From Streptomyces sp. ISL-96 (lineage in GTDB: Bacteria; Actinomycetota; Actinomycetes; Streptomycetales; Streptomycetaceae), in the NCBI RefSeq assembly GCF_018614035.1, contig NZ_JAGGPA010000019.1, positions 1 through 64,000 of the forward strand: 64,000 bases of DNA, written 5' to 3'. The notes beneath the pieces are model-generated. The model did not search any database, was not told the DNA's origin, and saw only the letters and a program-made list of their open reading frames with translations. The translations under genes and the position numbers were made by a program. Of the stretch, positions 39,340 to 48,300 are shown in pieces (position 1 is the stretch's first letter; every line of letters starts with the position of its first letter).

Positions 39340-41015
39340 ACCGTCCACCACACCGTGGTGTCGGCCGGCAGGTCGAAGTCGCCTTCCGTGTAGGTGACTT
39401 CGCCGCTGGCGAGCAGGATGCGGCCGGGCGCGGGGATGCGTACCGCCGTGCCCGTGGTGTTGACCGTGCAGACGAAGCCCTCGCGGGCGAGGGCCACCAC
39501 GCCCTCGGGCGCGTCCAGCCAGGCCACCTCCGTGCCCGCGCCAAGGCCGGGGTGTTCGCGGCGTACGGCCAGTGCCGAGCGGTACAGCTCCAGGGTCGAC
39601 GCCGGGTCCCCGCTCTGCGTCTCGACGCTCAGCTCGCCCCAGCCGGCCGGCTGCGGCAGCCAGCTGCCGCCCGTACCGAAGCCGTGGGACGGCCCCCCGG
39701 CCGTCCATGGGATCGGCACCCTGCACCCGTCGCGGAAGCCGTCCTGGCCCTCCGCGCGGAAGAACGACGGGTCCTGGCGGGCCGCGTCGGGCAGGTCGGT
39801 GACGTCGGGCAGGCCGAGCTCCTCGCCCTGGTAAATGTACGCCGATCCGGGCAGCGCCAGCATCAGCAGCGTCGCCGCGCGGGCCCGGCGCAGGCCGAGC
39901 TCGCGGTCGCCGGGGGTACGGATCTGGGTGCCGAGGCCCGGCGGGTTGGCGAACCGGGTCGCGTGGCGGGTCACGTCGTGGTTGGACAGGACCCAGGTCG
40001 CGGGCGCGTCGACCGGGCGCATCGCGGCGAGTGATACGTCGATGACCTCGCGCAGCGCGGCGGCGTCCCAGTCGGTGCCCAGGTACTGGAAGTTGAAGGC
40101 CTGGTGCAGCTCGTCGGGGCGCACGTAGTTGGCCGTACGCTCCACCGTCGGCGTCCACGCCTCGGCCACGCCGATGCGCTCGCCGGGGTACTCGTCGAGG
40201 ATCTGCCGCCAGGAGCGGTAGATCTCGTGGACGCCGTCCTGGTCGAAGAAGGGCATCACGTCATTGCCGAGCAGCTTCAGCTGGTCGTGGCTGCCGAGGT
40301 CGGGAAGGCCTTCCGCCTTGACCAGGCCGTGCGCCACGTCGATACGGAATCCGTCCACGCCCATGTCGAGCCAGAAGCGGAGGATGGAGCGGAACTCGTC
40401 GGCGACGGCCGGGTGTTCCCAGTTGAAGTCGGGTTGCTCGGGCGCGAAGAGGTGCAGGTACCAGTCTCCGGGCGTGCCGTCGGGGTTGGCGGTGCGCGTC
40501 CAGGCGGGGCCGCCGAAGATGGACTCCCAGTCGTTCGGGGGGAGTTCACCGGCTTCCCCCTTGCCCGGCCTGAAGTGGTAGCGGTCGCGCAGGGCGGAGC
40601 CCGGGCCCTCCTTGAGTGCGCGCTTGAACCACTCGTGCTGGTCGGAGGAGTGGTTGGGCACCAGGTCGACGATGATGCGCAGGCCCAGGTCGTGGGCGTC
40701 GCGTATCAGGGCGTCGGCGTCGAGGAGGGTGCCGAACATGGGGTCGATGGCCCGGTAGTCGGCGACGTCGTAGCCGGCGTCGGCCTGCGGCGACGCGTAG
40801 AAGGGGCTGAGCCAGACGGCGTCGACGCCGAGGTCCCGGAGGTACGGGAGGCGGCGGCGTACTCCTTCGAGGTCGCCCATGCCGTCGCCGTTGCCGTCGG
40901 CGAAACTGCGCGGATAGACCTGGTAGATCACCGCGTCACGCCACCAGCCGGTGTGCCGGTCTTCAGTGCTGGGGCCACTGGTGGGGGCGGTGGGAGCAGC
41001 GAGGTGCTGGGTCAT
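39336..41015 (-). CDS. aglA: Alpha-glucosidase, GH13 (AglA-type)
   Basis: A 559-residue cytoplasmic enzyme that releases glucose from maltose and maltodextrins. The ATG at 41015 is chosen because AGGGAC precedes it; an ATG at 41033 has no site. Motifs: GWWRDAVIYQVYPRSFADGN, VDLVPNHS (I), VDGFRIDVAHGL (II, nucleophile), GVAEAW (III, acid/base) and LSNHDVTRH (IV). No signal peptide. It is the gene after malG, as in the malEFG-aglA order of S. coelicolor, and is translationally coupled to the downstream LacI gene. It is a clear paralogue of the glucosidase at 44586. Confidence 0.93.
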   Translation of the reverse strand: MTQHLAAPTAPTSGPSTEDRHTGWWRDAVIYQVYPRSFADGNGDGMGDLEGVRRRLPYLRDLGVDAVWLSPFYASPQADAGYDVADYRAIDPMFGTLLDADALIRDAHDLGLRIIVDLVPNHSSDQHEWFKRALKEGPGSALRDRYHFRPGKGEAGELPPNDWESIFGGPAWTRTANPDGTPGDWYLHLFAPEQPDFNWEHPAVADEFRSILRFWLDMGVDGFRIDVAHGLVKAEGLPDLGSHDQLKLLGNDVMPFFDQDGVHEIYRSWRQILDEYPGERIGVAEAWTPTVERTANYVRPDELHQAFNFQYLGTDWDAAALREVIDVSLAAMRPVDAPATWVLSNHDVTRHATRFANPPGLGTQIRTPGDRELGLRRARAATLLMLALPGSAYIYQGEELGLPDVTDLPDAARQDPSFFRAEGQDGFRDGCRVPIPWTAGGPSHGFGTGGSWLPQPAGWGELSVETQSGDPASTLELYRSALAVRREHPGLGAGTEVAWLDAPEGVVALAREGFVCTVNTTGTAVRIPAPGRILLASGEVTYTEGDFDLPADTTVWWTV

Positions 41016-41105
41016 GTCGTCCCTGGAAGTCATGGGGTGGGAGCGGCGCCGGGTCCGGTGTGCGGGCCCCGGCGCCGCCGACGTATACGGAGAAGGAGAA
41101 GGCGG

Positions 41106-41975
41106 TCAGCCCTTTACGGCCCCGGCGGACACACCCGTCACCAGGTGGCGCTGGGCGAAAAGGAACACCAGCGCGGCCGGGATGGCGATGAGCACGGAGG
41201 CGGCGGCCATCGGGCCCCACTGGGCGCCGTACTGGTTGACGAACTTCTGGAGGCCGCCCGCGAGGGTCAGGTTCTCGTCGCCGACCATGAAGGCGGAGGC
41301 GTACGCCACTTCGCCCCAGGCGGTGACGAAGGAGTAGAAGGCGGTCACCGCGATGCCGGGCTTGGCGAGCGGCAGGATGAGCCGCCAGAAGGTGCCGAAC
41401 GGGGTGAGGCCGTCGACCTGCCCCGATTCGTCGATCTCGCGCGGGATGGTGTCGAAGAAGCCCTTCATCATCCAGGCGCAGAACGGCACGGCGATCGTGA
41501 GGTAGGTGATCACCAGGCCGACCGGCTGGTTGAGCAGGCCCATGCTCGACATGATGTTGTAGATCGGCACGATCAGGACCGCGACCGGGAACATCTGGGT
41601 GATGAGCAGGGTCCACATCAGGCCGCGCTTGCCGGGGAAGCGGAAGCGGCTGACGGCGTAGCCGGTGGTGGCGGCGACGAAGACACCGACGACCGTGGTC
41701 AGGCCGGCGACGAGCAGCGAGTTGGCGAACCAGGTGAGGAACGGGGTGTCGTTCAGCAGGTTCGTGTAGTTGGCGAGCGTCGTGTCTTTGATGAAGTCGG
41801 TGCTGGTCGCGTACGCCGCGGGCTTGAGCGAGGTCAGCAGCACCCACAGCACGGGGAACACGGCGATCACCGACGCCACGACGAGCGTGACGTGCAGGGC
41901 GACCGAGGCCAGCGGGGAGCGCCGGCCCCGCAGCGGGGCGTTCGGCGTGGCGGAGGTAAGGGGGGCAGTGGTCAC
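41106..41975 (-). CDS. malG: Maltose/maltodextrin ABC transporter permease MalG
   Basis: A 289-residue inner-membrane permease with six hydrophobic segments. The coupling loop reads IDESGQVDGLTPFGTFWRLILPLAKPG, the EAA-type motif of binding-protein-dependent sugar permeases. The GTG at 41975 overlaps the malF stop by four bases (GTGA) and has GGGAGA upstream. It pairs with MalF to form the channel. No ATPase gene is present nearby; in streptomycetes the shared ATPase MsiK, encoded elsewhere, normally energises such transporters. Confidence 0.96.
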   Translation of the reverse strand: MTTAPLTSATPNAPLRGRRSPLASVALHVTLVVASVIAVFPVLWVLLTSLKPAAYATSTDFIKDTTLANYTNLLNDTPFLTWFANSLLVAGLTTVVGVFVAATTGYAVSRFRFPGKRGLMWTLLITQMFPVAVLIVPIYNIMSSMGLLNQPVGLVITYLTIAVPFCAWMMKGFFDTIPREIDESGQVDGLTPFGTFWRLILPLAKPGIAVTAFYSFVTAWGEVAYASAFMVGDENLTLAGGLQKFVNQYGAQWGPMAAASVLIAIPAALVFLFAQRHLVTGVSAGAVKG

Positions 41976-42982
41976 CAGACATCTCCCTGCTTGCGGAGCA
42001 CTCGCCGGTAGACCGCGGCGAAGAACATCAGGAGGATCAGGATCAGTACGCCCCAGGTGGAGGACTGCGCGAAGTCGCGGGGGCTGATCTCGAAGGAGAA
42101 CTTGAACGCCTGGGTGACCAGGATCTGGGTGGCTTCGCCGGGTCCGCCGCGCGTCAGCAGGAAGATCACCGGGAACATGTTGAAGGTCCAGATCGTGCTC
42201 AGCAGGATCACGGTGGAGCTGACCGGGCGCAGTCCCGGCAGGGTGATGTGGAGAAAGCGCTGCCAGGCGTTGGCGCCGTCCATCTCGGCGGCTTCGTACT
42301 GCGCGCTGTCGATGGACTGGAGGCCGCCGAGGAGGGCGACCATCATGAACGGCACGCCGAGCCACACGTTGACGGCGATGACCGAGATCTTCGCCATCGT
42401 CGGGTCGTTCAGCCACGGCACCGCGTCGATGCCGCCGCCGGCCAGGATGCGGTTCAGGAAGCCGCGGTCCTCGTTGTAGAGGAAGCGCCAGGCGAAGACG
42501 GAGACGAAGCCGGGGATGGCCCACGGCAGGATCAGCATCATCCGGTAGAAGGACCGGCCCGCGATCCTGCGGTTGAGGATGTTCGCGAGGCCCAGGCCCA
42601 GCAGGAACGTGACGCTGACGCAGGAGACCGTCCACACCAGTGTCCAGCCGAGGGTGCCGAGGAACTGGTCGCCGGTGAGCGCGTCGGCGTAGTTGTCCAG
42701 GCCCACGAACTCGTAGGTCGCGGGCATGTGGTTGACGCCGATGCTGCGCTCGACGTTGCGCTCGTTGGCGTCGGTCATCGACAGGTAGATCCCGCGGAAC
42801 AGCGGGTACCCGATGATCACGCCGATCACGATCACCACGGGGGCGACCATGGTCCAGGCGTACCAGTGGGTCGAGAGCGACCGCCGGAGCTTGCCCGGCG
42901 TGTTACCAGCACCGCGGCTGGGGCCGCGGGCGACGTCGTCGCCCGCGGCCTTCGCCACCGACTGGCTGGTGTGGACAGCCAT
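41972..42982 (-). CDS. malF: Maltose/maltodextrin ABC transporter permease MalF
   Basis: A 336-residue permease with an N-terminal cytoplasmic tail, a first helix (WTMVAPVVIVIGVIIGYPLF), an external loop with the INHMPATYEF-type segment and five further helices. The coupling motif is EAAEMDGANAWQRFLHITLPG. It starts 19 bases after malE and overlaps malG by four bases, so malEFG form one operon. Length and order are as in other streptomycetes. Confidence 0.96.
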   Translation of the reverse strand: MAVHTSQSVAKAAGDDVARGPSRGAGNTPGKLRRSLSTHWYAWTMVAPVVIVIGVIIGYPLFRGIYLSMTDANERNVERSIGVNHMPATYEFVGLDNYADALTGDQFLGTLGWTLVWTVSCVSVTFLLGLGLANILNRRIAGRSFYRMMLILPWAIPGFVSVFAWRFLYNEDRGFLNRILAGGGIDAVPWLNDPTMAKISVIAVNVWLGVPFMMVALLGGLQSIDSAQYEAAEMDGANAWQRFLHITLPGLRPVSSTVILLSTIWTFNMFPVIFLLTRGGPGEATQILVTQAFKFSFEISPRDFAQSSTWGVLILILLMFFAAVYRRVLRKQGDVW

Positions 42983-43001
42983 CAGTCGGCCTGCCTTCCT
43001 G

Positions 43002-44276
43002 TTACTTCCAGCCCTTGAGGAGCTTGCGGTACTGGTCGCCGGTGGTCTTGGCGCCCTTCTCCGGGGTGGTCTGGCCGGTGAGGACCTTGGTGTACTCGGT
43101 CACCAGCGGCGCGAAGAGGCTGCCGGTCTCCGGGATCCACGGGCGCTCGACGGCCTTGTCGACGACGGGCTTGAAGAAGCCGACGATCTGGTTGCCGGAG
43201 ACGTCCGGCTGGGAGTAGACCGAGGTACGGGTCGGGAGCAGGCTCAGCTCCTTGGCGACCAGGCCCTGGCTCTCGGCGGAGGTCATGTACTCGCTGAAGG
43301 CGTACGAGGCTTCCAGGTTCTTGGAGCCCGCGTAGACGGCGAGGTTGTGGCCGCCCTGCGGGGCGCCCTGGCCCTTGCTGCCGGCCGGGACCGTGGTGAT
43401 GCCCAGGTTGGCCTTGTCCTTGAACTCCTTGCCGGCGTACGTGTCGGCGACGGCCCACGGGCCGTTGATCATCATGGCGACCTTGCCGTCCTTGAACGCC
43501 GACTGCATGTTCTCCCAGCCGTCGGTGGCGTCCGTCTTCGCGGCGCCGGAGTCGACGAGCTCCTTGACGACCTTCAGCGCCTTGACGCCGGGCTCCTTGT
43601 CGACCGTGACGCTCTTGCTCTTGGCGTCGACCAGGTCGCCGCCCTCGCCGTAGAGGAAGGACAGGAACCAGTACGCGTCGTCGCCGCGCAGGTAGAGGCC
43701 GGTCTTGCCGGTCTTGTCCTTGATCTTCTTCGAGACGGTCTTCAGCTCGTCGATGCTCTTGGGCACCTCGACGCCGGCGTCCTTGAAGATCTTCTCGTTG
43801 TAGAAGAGGCCCATCGAGTCGATGACCTGCGGCACCGCGTACGTCTTGCCGTTGTACTTCGTGCTGGCCGCGGCCTGCGCCAGGAAGTCCTTGTCGTTCT
43901 TCAGCGCGGCCGTGCCGTCCAGCGGGGCCAGGTAACCGAGGTCCGCGAACTCGGGGGTCCAGGCCACCTCGGAGCGGATCACGTCGGGGGCGCCGGAGCC
44001 GGACTGGGCGGCGTTCTTGAACTTGTTCTGCGCCTCACCGAACGGCACGTTGACGTACTTCACGTCGACGTCCGGGTGCTTCTTCTCGAAGCCTTCCGCC
44101 AGCTTCTTGAAGACCTTGTCCTCACTGCCGACGGTGGAGGTGTCCCACCAGGTGACGGTGCCGGACAGCTTGCCCGAAGCCTTCTTGTCACCGGTGCCAC
44201 CGTCGTCTGTGCCGCATGCGGTCGCCGCGAGCGCCAGGGTCGCGACCAGGGCGGTGGCCGTTATGCCACGTCGCAT
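43002..44276 (-). CDS. malE: Maltose/maltodextrin-binding lipoprotein MalE
   Basis: A 424-residue solute-binding lipoprotein. The signal ends with the lipobox AATAC (Cys21), after which come a Gly/Lys-rich tether and a type 1 extracellular binding domain: VTWWDTSTVGSEDKVFKKLAEGFEKKHPDVDV, APDVIRSEVAWTPEFADLGYLAPLD and GKVAMMINGPWAVAD. AAGGAG precedes the ATG. It captures maltodextrins made by the amylases and delivers them to MalFG. CTTGC repeats lie 85-105 bases upstream. Confidence 0.96.
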   Translation of the reverse strand: MRRGITATALVATLALAATACGTDDGGTGDKKASGKLSGTVTWWDTSTVGSEDKVFKKLAEGFEKKHPDVDVKYVNVPFGEAQNKFKNAAQSGSGAPDVIRSEVAWTPEFADLGYLAPLDGTAALKNDKDFLAQAAASTKYNGKTYAVPQVIDSMGLFYNEKIFKDAGVEVPKSIDELKTVSKKIKDKTGKTGLYLRGDDAYWFLSFLYGEGGDLVDAKSKSVTVDKEPGVKALKVVKELVDSGAAKTDATDGWENMQSAFKDGKVAMMINGPWAVADTYAGKEFKDKANLGITTVPAGSKGQGAPQGGHNLAVYAGSKNLEASYAFSEYMTSAESQGLVAKELSLLPTRTSVYSQPDVSGNQIVGFFKPVVDKAVERPWIPETGSLFAPLVTEYTKVLTGQTTPEKGAKTTGDQYRKLLKGWK

Positions 44277-44360
44277 CTGAACTCCTTCAACTGCCGAACC
44301 GCTCCGTCGCGGCGCCGGGTCGTCGAGGAACGTAACAAGGATGAAAGAAGACCGAAAGAG

Positions 44361-44381
44361 CTTGCGATGATTTTCCGCAAG
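44361..44381. promoter_or_regulatory. Inverted CTTGCG/CGCAAG site before malE
   Basis: CTTGCGA (44361-44367) and CGCAAG (44376-44381) form a dyad 85-105 bases upstream of malE in the reverse direction. Its layout equals that of known MalR-type sites; binding is inferred. Confidence 0.5.
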
Positions 44382-44474
44382 AGCAGCCGATCGTTACATC
44401 GGCGTGTCCTCACAGTTGCCGTCGAAGCCCTTGTCAGCCAGTGCGCGCAGGGGTTAACGGCCTTGCTGCCCGAT

Positions 44475-44502
44475 CTGCAAGCACTACCGCAAGGACTTGC
44501 AG
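44475..44502. promoter_or_regulatory. Three CTGCAAG/CGCAAG/CTTGCAG words before the second glucosidase gene
   Basis: CTGCAAG (44475-44481), CGCAAG (44488-44493) and CTTGCAG (44496-44502) lie 84-111 bases upstream of the forward GH13 gene; the outer two are an exact dyad. The 309-base divergent region between malE and this gene holds no other gene and should carry both promoters. Confidence 0.55.
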
Positions 44503-44585
44503 CCCTGTTACTTTCGAGGTGCACCAGCGTTGATCCCGTAGACCGACCCAGGACCGGCCCGCCCCCGTATACGAGAGGGATCTTC

Positions 44586-46211
44586 ATGACGCAGGAGCTC
44601 GCACCCACCCGGACGGCCCCGGAGCGCGGCTGGTGGCGCGACGCCGTCATCTATCAGGTGTACGTGCGCTCCTTCGCCGACAGCGACGGCGACGGCATCG
44701 GCGATCTGCGCGGCATCCGCGAACGCCTGCCGCATGTGGCCGCGCTGGGCGCCGACGCGGTCTGGCTGACGCCCTTCTACGCCTCGCCCCAGGCCGACGG
44801 CGGTTACGACGTGGCCGACTACCGCACCGTGGACCCGATCTTCGGCACCCTCGACGACGCCGCCGAACTGATCAACACGGCGCACGACTTGAACCTGCGC
44901 GTGATCGTCGACGTCGTCCCGAACCACACCTCCGACCGGCACGCGTGGTTCCGCGCCGCACTGGCCGACCAGCAGGGCGGCCCGGCCCGCGAGCGCTACC
45001 ACTTCCATCCCGGCCGGGGCGCGAACGGCGAGCTCCCGCCCAACGACTGGGAGTCGGTCTTCGGCGGCCCGGCCTGGACCCGCACCCCCGACGGCGACTG
45101 GTACCTGCACCTCTTCGCGCCCGAGCAGCCCGACCTCAACTGGCACAGCCCCGAGGTCCACGAGGAATTCGACTCGATCCTGCGCTTCTGGCTTGGCCTG
45201 GGCGTGGACGGCTTCCGCGTCGATGTCGCCCACGGCATGGTCAAGGCCGAGGGCCTGCCCGACATCGGCGCCCGCGAGCAGGCCAAGATGATCGGCACCC
45301 AGGTCCTGCCGTTCTTCGACCAGGACGGCGTCCACGACATCCACCGCTCCTGGCGCAGACTGCTCGACTCGTACGACGGCGAGCGCATCGGCGTCGCCGA
45401 GGCGTGGGCCCCCACCCCCGAGCGCCTCGCCCTGTACGTACGCCCCGACGAGCTGCACCAGGCGTTCAACTTCCAGTTCCTGAACTGTCCGTGGGACGCC
45501 CAGGCGATGCGCGCGGTGATCGAGACGTCGCTGGCCGCGACCACCCTCGTCGGCGCCCCCACCACCTGGGTCCTGTCCAACCACGACGTGGTCCGCCACC
45601 TCACCCGGTACGGCGGCGGGGACGACGCCCTGGGCCTTCGCCGGGCCCGCGCCGCCGCGCTGCTCATGCTGGCGCTGCCCGGTTCGGCGTACCTCTACCA
45701 GGGCGAGGAGCTGGGTCTGCCCGAGGTCACCGACCTGCCCGACCAGGTCCGCCAGGATCCGTCCTTCTTCCGCAGCGACGGCCAGGACGGCCTGCGCGAC
45801 GGATCGAGGGTGCCGATGCCGTGGTCGGGCGACGCACCGCCGTACGGCTTCTCCCCCGAGGGCGCCGCCCCGTCCTGGCTGCCGCAGCCCGACACCTGGA
45901 AGATCCTGACCGCAGAGGCCCAGACCGGGGACCCGCAGTCCACCCTGGAGCTCTACCGCTCGGCCCTCGCGCTGCGCCGCGAACTCCCGGGCCTGGGCGA
46001 CGGCCCGATGGACTGGGAGCAGGCCCCCGGCGGCTACCCCGACGGCCTGCTGATCTTCAGCCGCCCCGGCTTCGTCTGCACCCTCAACACCACACGCCGC
46101 CCCGCCGAACTCCCCACCCCGGGCCGCCTGCTGATCGCATCCGCAACCCCGTCGATCGACGGCGATACGGTCACTCTCCCGCCCGATTCCTGCGCTTGGT
46201 GGGCAATCTGA
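44586..46211 (+). CDS. Second GH13 alpha-glucosidase, paralogue of AglA
   Basis: A 541-residue cytoplasmic enzyme starting at the ATG at 44586 with GAGAGGGAT upstream. Motifs: GWWRDAVIYQVYVRSFADSD, VDVVPNHTSD (I), VDGFRVDVAHGM (II), GVAEAWAP (III) and LSNHDVVRH (IV). It follows the aglA product (39336-41015) almost throughout, so the two arose by duplication. It is divergent from malE and followed after 25 bases by the malR gene. Two related glucosidases may differ in chain length or linkage preference. Confidence 0.93.
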   Translation: MTQELAPTRTAPERGWWRDAVIYQVYVRSFADSDGDGIGDLRGIRERLPHVAALGADAVWLTPFYASPQADGGYDVADYRTVDPIFGTLDDAAELINTAHDLNLRVIVDVVPNHTSDRHAWFRAALADQQGGPARERYHFHPGRGANGELPPNDWESVFGGPAWTRTPDGDWYLHLFAPEQPDLNWHSPEVHEEFDSILRFWLGLGVDGFRVDVAHGMVKAEGLPDIGAREQAKMIGTQVLPFFDQDGVHDIHRSWRRLLDSYDGERIGVAEAWAPTPERLALYVRPDELHQAFNFQFLNCPWDAQAMRAVIETSLAATTLVGAPTTWVLSNHDVVRHLTRYGGGDDALGLRRARAAALLMLALPGSAYLYQGEELGLPEVTDLPDQVRQDPSFFRSDGQDGLRDGSRVPMPWSGDAPPYGFSPEGAAPSWLPQPDTWKILTAEAQTGDPQSTLELYRSALALRRELPGLGDGPMDWEQAPGGYPDGLLIFSRPGFVCTLNTTRRPAELPTPGRLLIASATPSIDGDTVTLPPDSCAWWAI

Positions 46212-46236
46212 CATGCGCCCGGTACAGTCCACTCCC

Positions 46237-47256
46237 ATGACCGCACGGCTTGCCGACATCGCAGCCCAGGCGGGGGTCAGTGAAGCGACGGTCAGCCGCG
46301 TGCTCAACGGCAAACCGGGGGTTGCCGCGGCCACCCGCGAATCCGTACTTGCCGCGCTCGACGTCCTCGGATACGAGCGTCCTGTCCGCCTGCGCAGGCG
46401 CAGCGCGGGACTGGTCGGCCTCATAACCCCCGAGCTCGAAAACCCGATCTTCCCGGCCCTGGCCCAGGTCATCGGCCAGGGCCTGACGCGTCAGGGCTAC
46501 ACCCCGGTCCTCGCCACCCAGACCCCTGGCGGCTCCACCGAGGACGAGCTCACCGAGATGCTGGTGGACCGGGGCGTCTCCGGCATCATCTTCGTCTCCG
46601 GGCTCCACGCGGACACCACGGCCGACATGCAGCGTTACGAGCAGCTGCGCGCCCAGGGTGTTCCCTTCGTCCTGGTCAACGGCTTCTCGCCGAAGGTGCA
46701 GGCGCCCTTCATCTCCCCCGACGACCGGGCGGCGATGCGGCTGGCCGTGACGCACCTGGCGTCGCTGGGCCACACCGCGATCGGCCTGGCCGTCGGCCCG
46801 AAGCGGTTCGTTCCCGTACTCCGCAAGATCGAGGGATTCCGCGCCGCCATGCAGGAGCGGCTGGGCCTCACCCCCGAGGAGACGGAGGAGCTGATCCAGC
46901 ACTCCCTCTACACCCTGGAGGGCGGCCAGGCCGCCGCCTCCGCCCTGATCGAGCGCGGATGCACGGCGATCGTCTGCGCCAGCGACATGATGGCGCTGGG
47001 CGCGATCCGGGCCGCCCGCCGGCTCGGTCTGGACGTACCGCGTGAGGTGTCGGTGGTCGGTTTCGACGATTCGCCGCTCATAGCGTTCACCGACCCTCCG
47101 TTGACCACCATCAGACAGCCGGTGACGGCGATGGGCCAGGCCGCGGTCCGTACGCTCCTCGAAGAGGTCGGCGGCACACCGGCGCCGCACAGCGAGTTCG
47201 TCTTCATGCCCGAACTGGTAGTACGCGGTTCAACCGCTTCGGGACCGCGTCCTTAG
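46237..47256 (+). CDS. malR: LacI family maltose regulator MalR
   Basis: A 339-residue repressor. The ATG at 46237 (MTARLADIAAQAGVSEATV) is preferred because the helix-turn-helix must begin within the first residues; this start matches my recollection of S. coelicolor MalR. The hinge and ligand domain (RPVRLRRRSAGLVGLITPELENPIFPAL ... VVGFDDSPLIAFTDPPLTTIRQP) are typical. TACAGT (46222-46227) stands nine bases before the ATG, and no ribosome site is visible, so it may have its own leaderless promoter. It is the likely repressor of malEFG and the glycosidase genes and is paralogous to the regulator at 38314. Confidence 0.92.
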   Translation: MTARLADIAAQAGVSEATVSRVLNGKPGVAAATRESVLAALDVLGYERPVRLRRRSAGLVGLITPELENPIFPALAQVIGQGLTRQGYTPVLATQTPGGSTEDELTEMLVDRGVSGIIFVSGLHADTTADMQRYEQLRAQGVPFVLVNGFSPKVQAPFISPDDRAAMRLAVTHLASLGHTAIGLAVGPKRFVPVLRKIEGFRAAMQERLGLTPEETEELIQHSLYTLEGGQAAASALIERGCTAIVCASDMMALGAIRAARRLGLDVPREVSVVGFDDSPLIAFTDPPLTTIRQPVTAMGQAAVRTLLEEVGGTPAPHSEFVFMPELVVRGSTASGPRP

Positions 47257-47361
47257 CAGTCCCGAGCAATCCTCGGCAATCCATAGCACGCAGCACGTGC
47301 ATGCGTCACCCGATCGGAGGATGATCGGAAGGGTGGTGCGCATCTGGCAGACTCTCTCCAC

Positions 47362-48258
47362 ATGGGTGACGCGACCGTGAAGACGCTGGAAGGCCGGACG
47401 GCCACCGATCCCTCACCCATTGCGGAGGACGAGGAGCAGCAGCCGTCCGCACGGTCCGCTGCTCTCAAGAGGTTGCGCGCGCCGCGCCACCCGCGCATCT
47501 GGTTCGAAATCCTGCTGATCGCGGTCAGTTACTGGACGTACTCGCTGATCCGCAACGCCGTGCCGGAGCAGAAGGGCGCGGCCCTGCGCAACGCGGACTG
47601 GATCTGGCGGGCGGAGCAGAGTCTGGGAATCGCGGTCGAGGAGACGGTCAACCGGGCCGTCAACTCGGTGACATGGCTGATCGTGTCCATGAACTACTAC
47701 TACGCGACCCTGCACTTCATCGTCACCGTCGGTGTGCTGGTCTGGCTTTTCCGCCGCCATCCCGGGCGTTACGCCGCGACCCGCCTCGTCCTCTTCGCGA
47801 CTACGGGCATCGCCCTGCTCGGCTACTACCTGTACCCGCTGGCGCCGCCGCGCCTGATGAACGGGCGCAACTTCATCGACACGGTCCTGGTGCACCAGAC
47901 CTGGGGCTCGATGGCTTCCGGCAACTTCAAGAACATGTCGAACCAGTACGCCGCGATGCCTTCCATGCACATCGGCTGGTCCCTGTGGTGCGGCGTGACG
48001 ATCTTCGCCCTGGCCTCCATCCCGTGGGTGAAGGTCCTCGGCCTCCTCTACCCGACGGCAACGCTGGTCGTGATCGTCGCCACCGCCAACCACTTCTGGC
48101 TGGACGCGGTCGGCGGCATGCTCTGCCTGGGCTTCGGCTACGCCCTCAGCCGCACCTGGTACGGCCGGCTCCCGCACCACCTGCCGAAGGTGGTGGCGGA
48201 GGACGTCTCCCGCCCCCGGACGGGCCGCCGCCGGCTGTGGCCGGTGCGGGCACAGTAG
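47362..48258 (+). CDS. PAP2-superfamily membrane phosphatase
   Basis: A 298-residue protein with six hydrophobic segments and the PAP2 active-site motifs: MPSMHIGWSLWCG (motif with catalytic His) and ATANHFWLDAVGG (HxxxD, second His and Asp). It belongs to the group related to inositol phosphorylceramide synthase or lipid phosphatase (PAP2_3). It acts on a membrane lipid phosphate, substrate unknown. The ATG at 47362 lacks a ribosome site; the start could be leaderless. Its 3' end meets repeat copy E. Confidence 0.87.
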   Translation: MGDATVKTLEGRTATDPSPIAEDEEQQPSARSAALKRLRAPRHPRIWFEILLIAVSYWTYSLIRNAVPEQKGAALRNADWIWRAEQSLGIAVEETVNRAVNSVTWLIVSMNYYYATLHFIVTVGVLVWLFRRHPGRYAATRLVLFATTGIALLGYYLYPLAPPRLMNGRNFIDTVLVHQTWGSMASGNFKNMSNQYAAMPSMHIGWSLWCGVTIFALASIPWVKVLGLLYPTATLVVIVATANHFWLDAVGGMLCLGFGYALSRTWYGRLPHHLPKVVAEDVSRPRTGRRRLWPVRAQ

Positions 48259-48266
48259 GCGAGGAC

Positions 48267-48300
48267 TTCGGGAAGGGGCGGGTAGGGGAACCTCAGCCCC
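48267..48300. repeat. Partial GC-rich intergenic repeat, copy E
   Basis: TTCGGGAAGGGGCGGGTAGG with GGAACCTCAGCC corresponds to the right-hand end of copy D. It lies between convergent genes and supplies the last two codons and stop of the amidohydrolase gene. Confidence 0.65.

Noticed and set aside
41106..44276. A missing malK as sign of a broken transporter
   Set aside because: Streptomycetes normally use the shared ATPase MsiK encoded elsewhere, so absence of an ATPase gene here is expected.
42813..44585. A forward open frame leading without stop into the second glucosidase gene
   Set aside because: It is antisense to malF and malE and passes the divergent promoter region. The ribosome site and family start place the real start at 44586.
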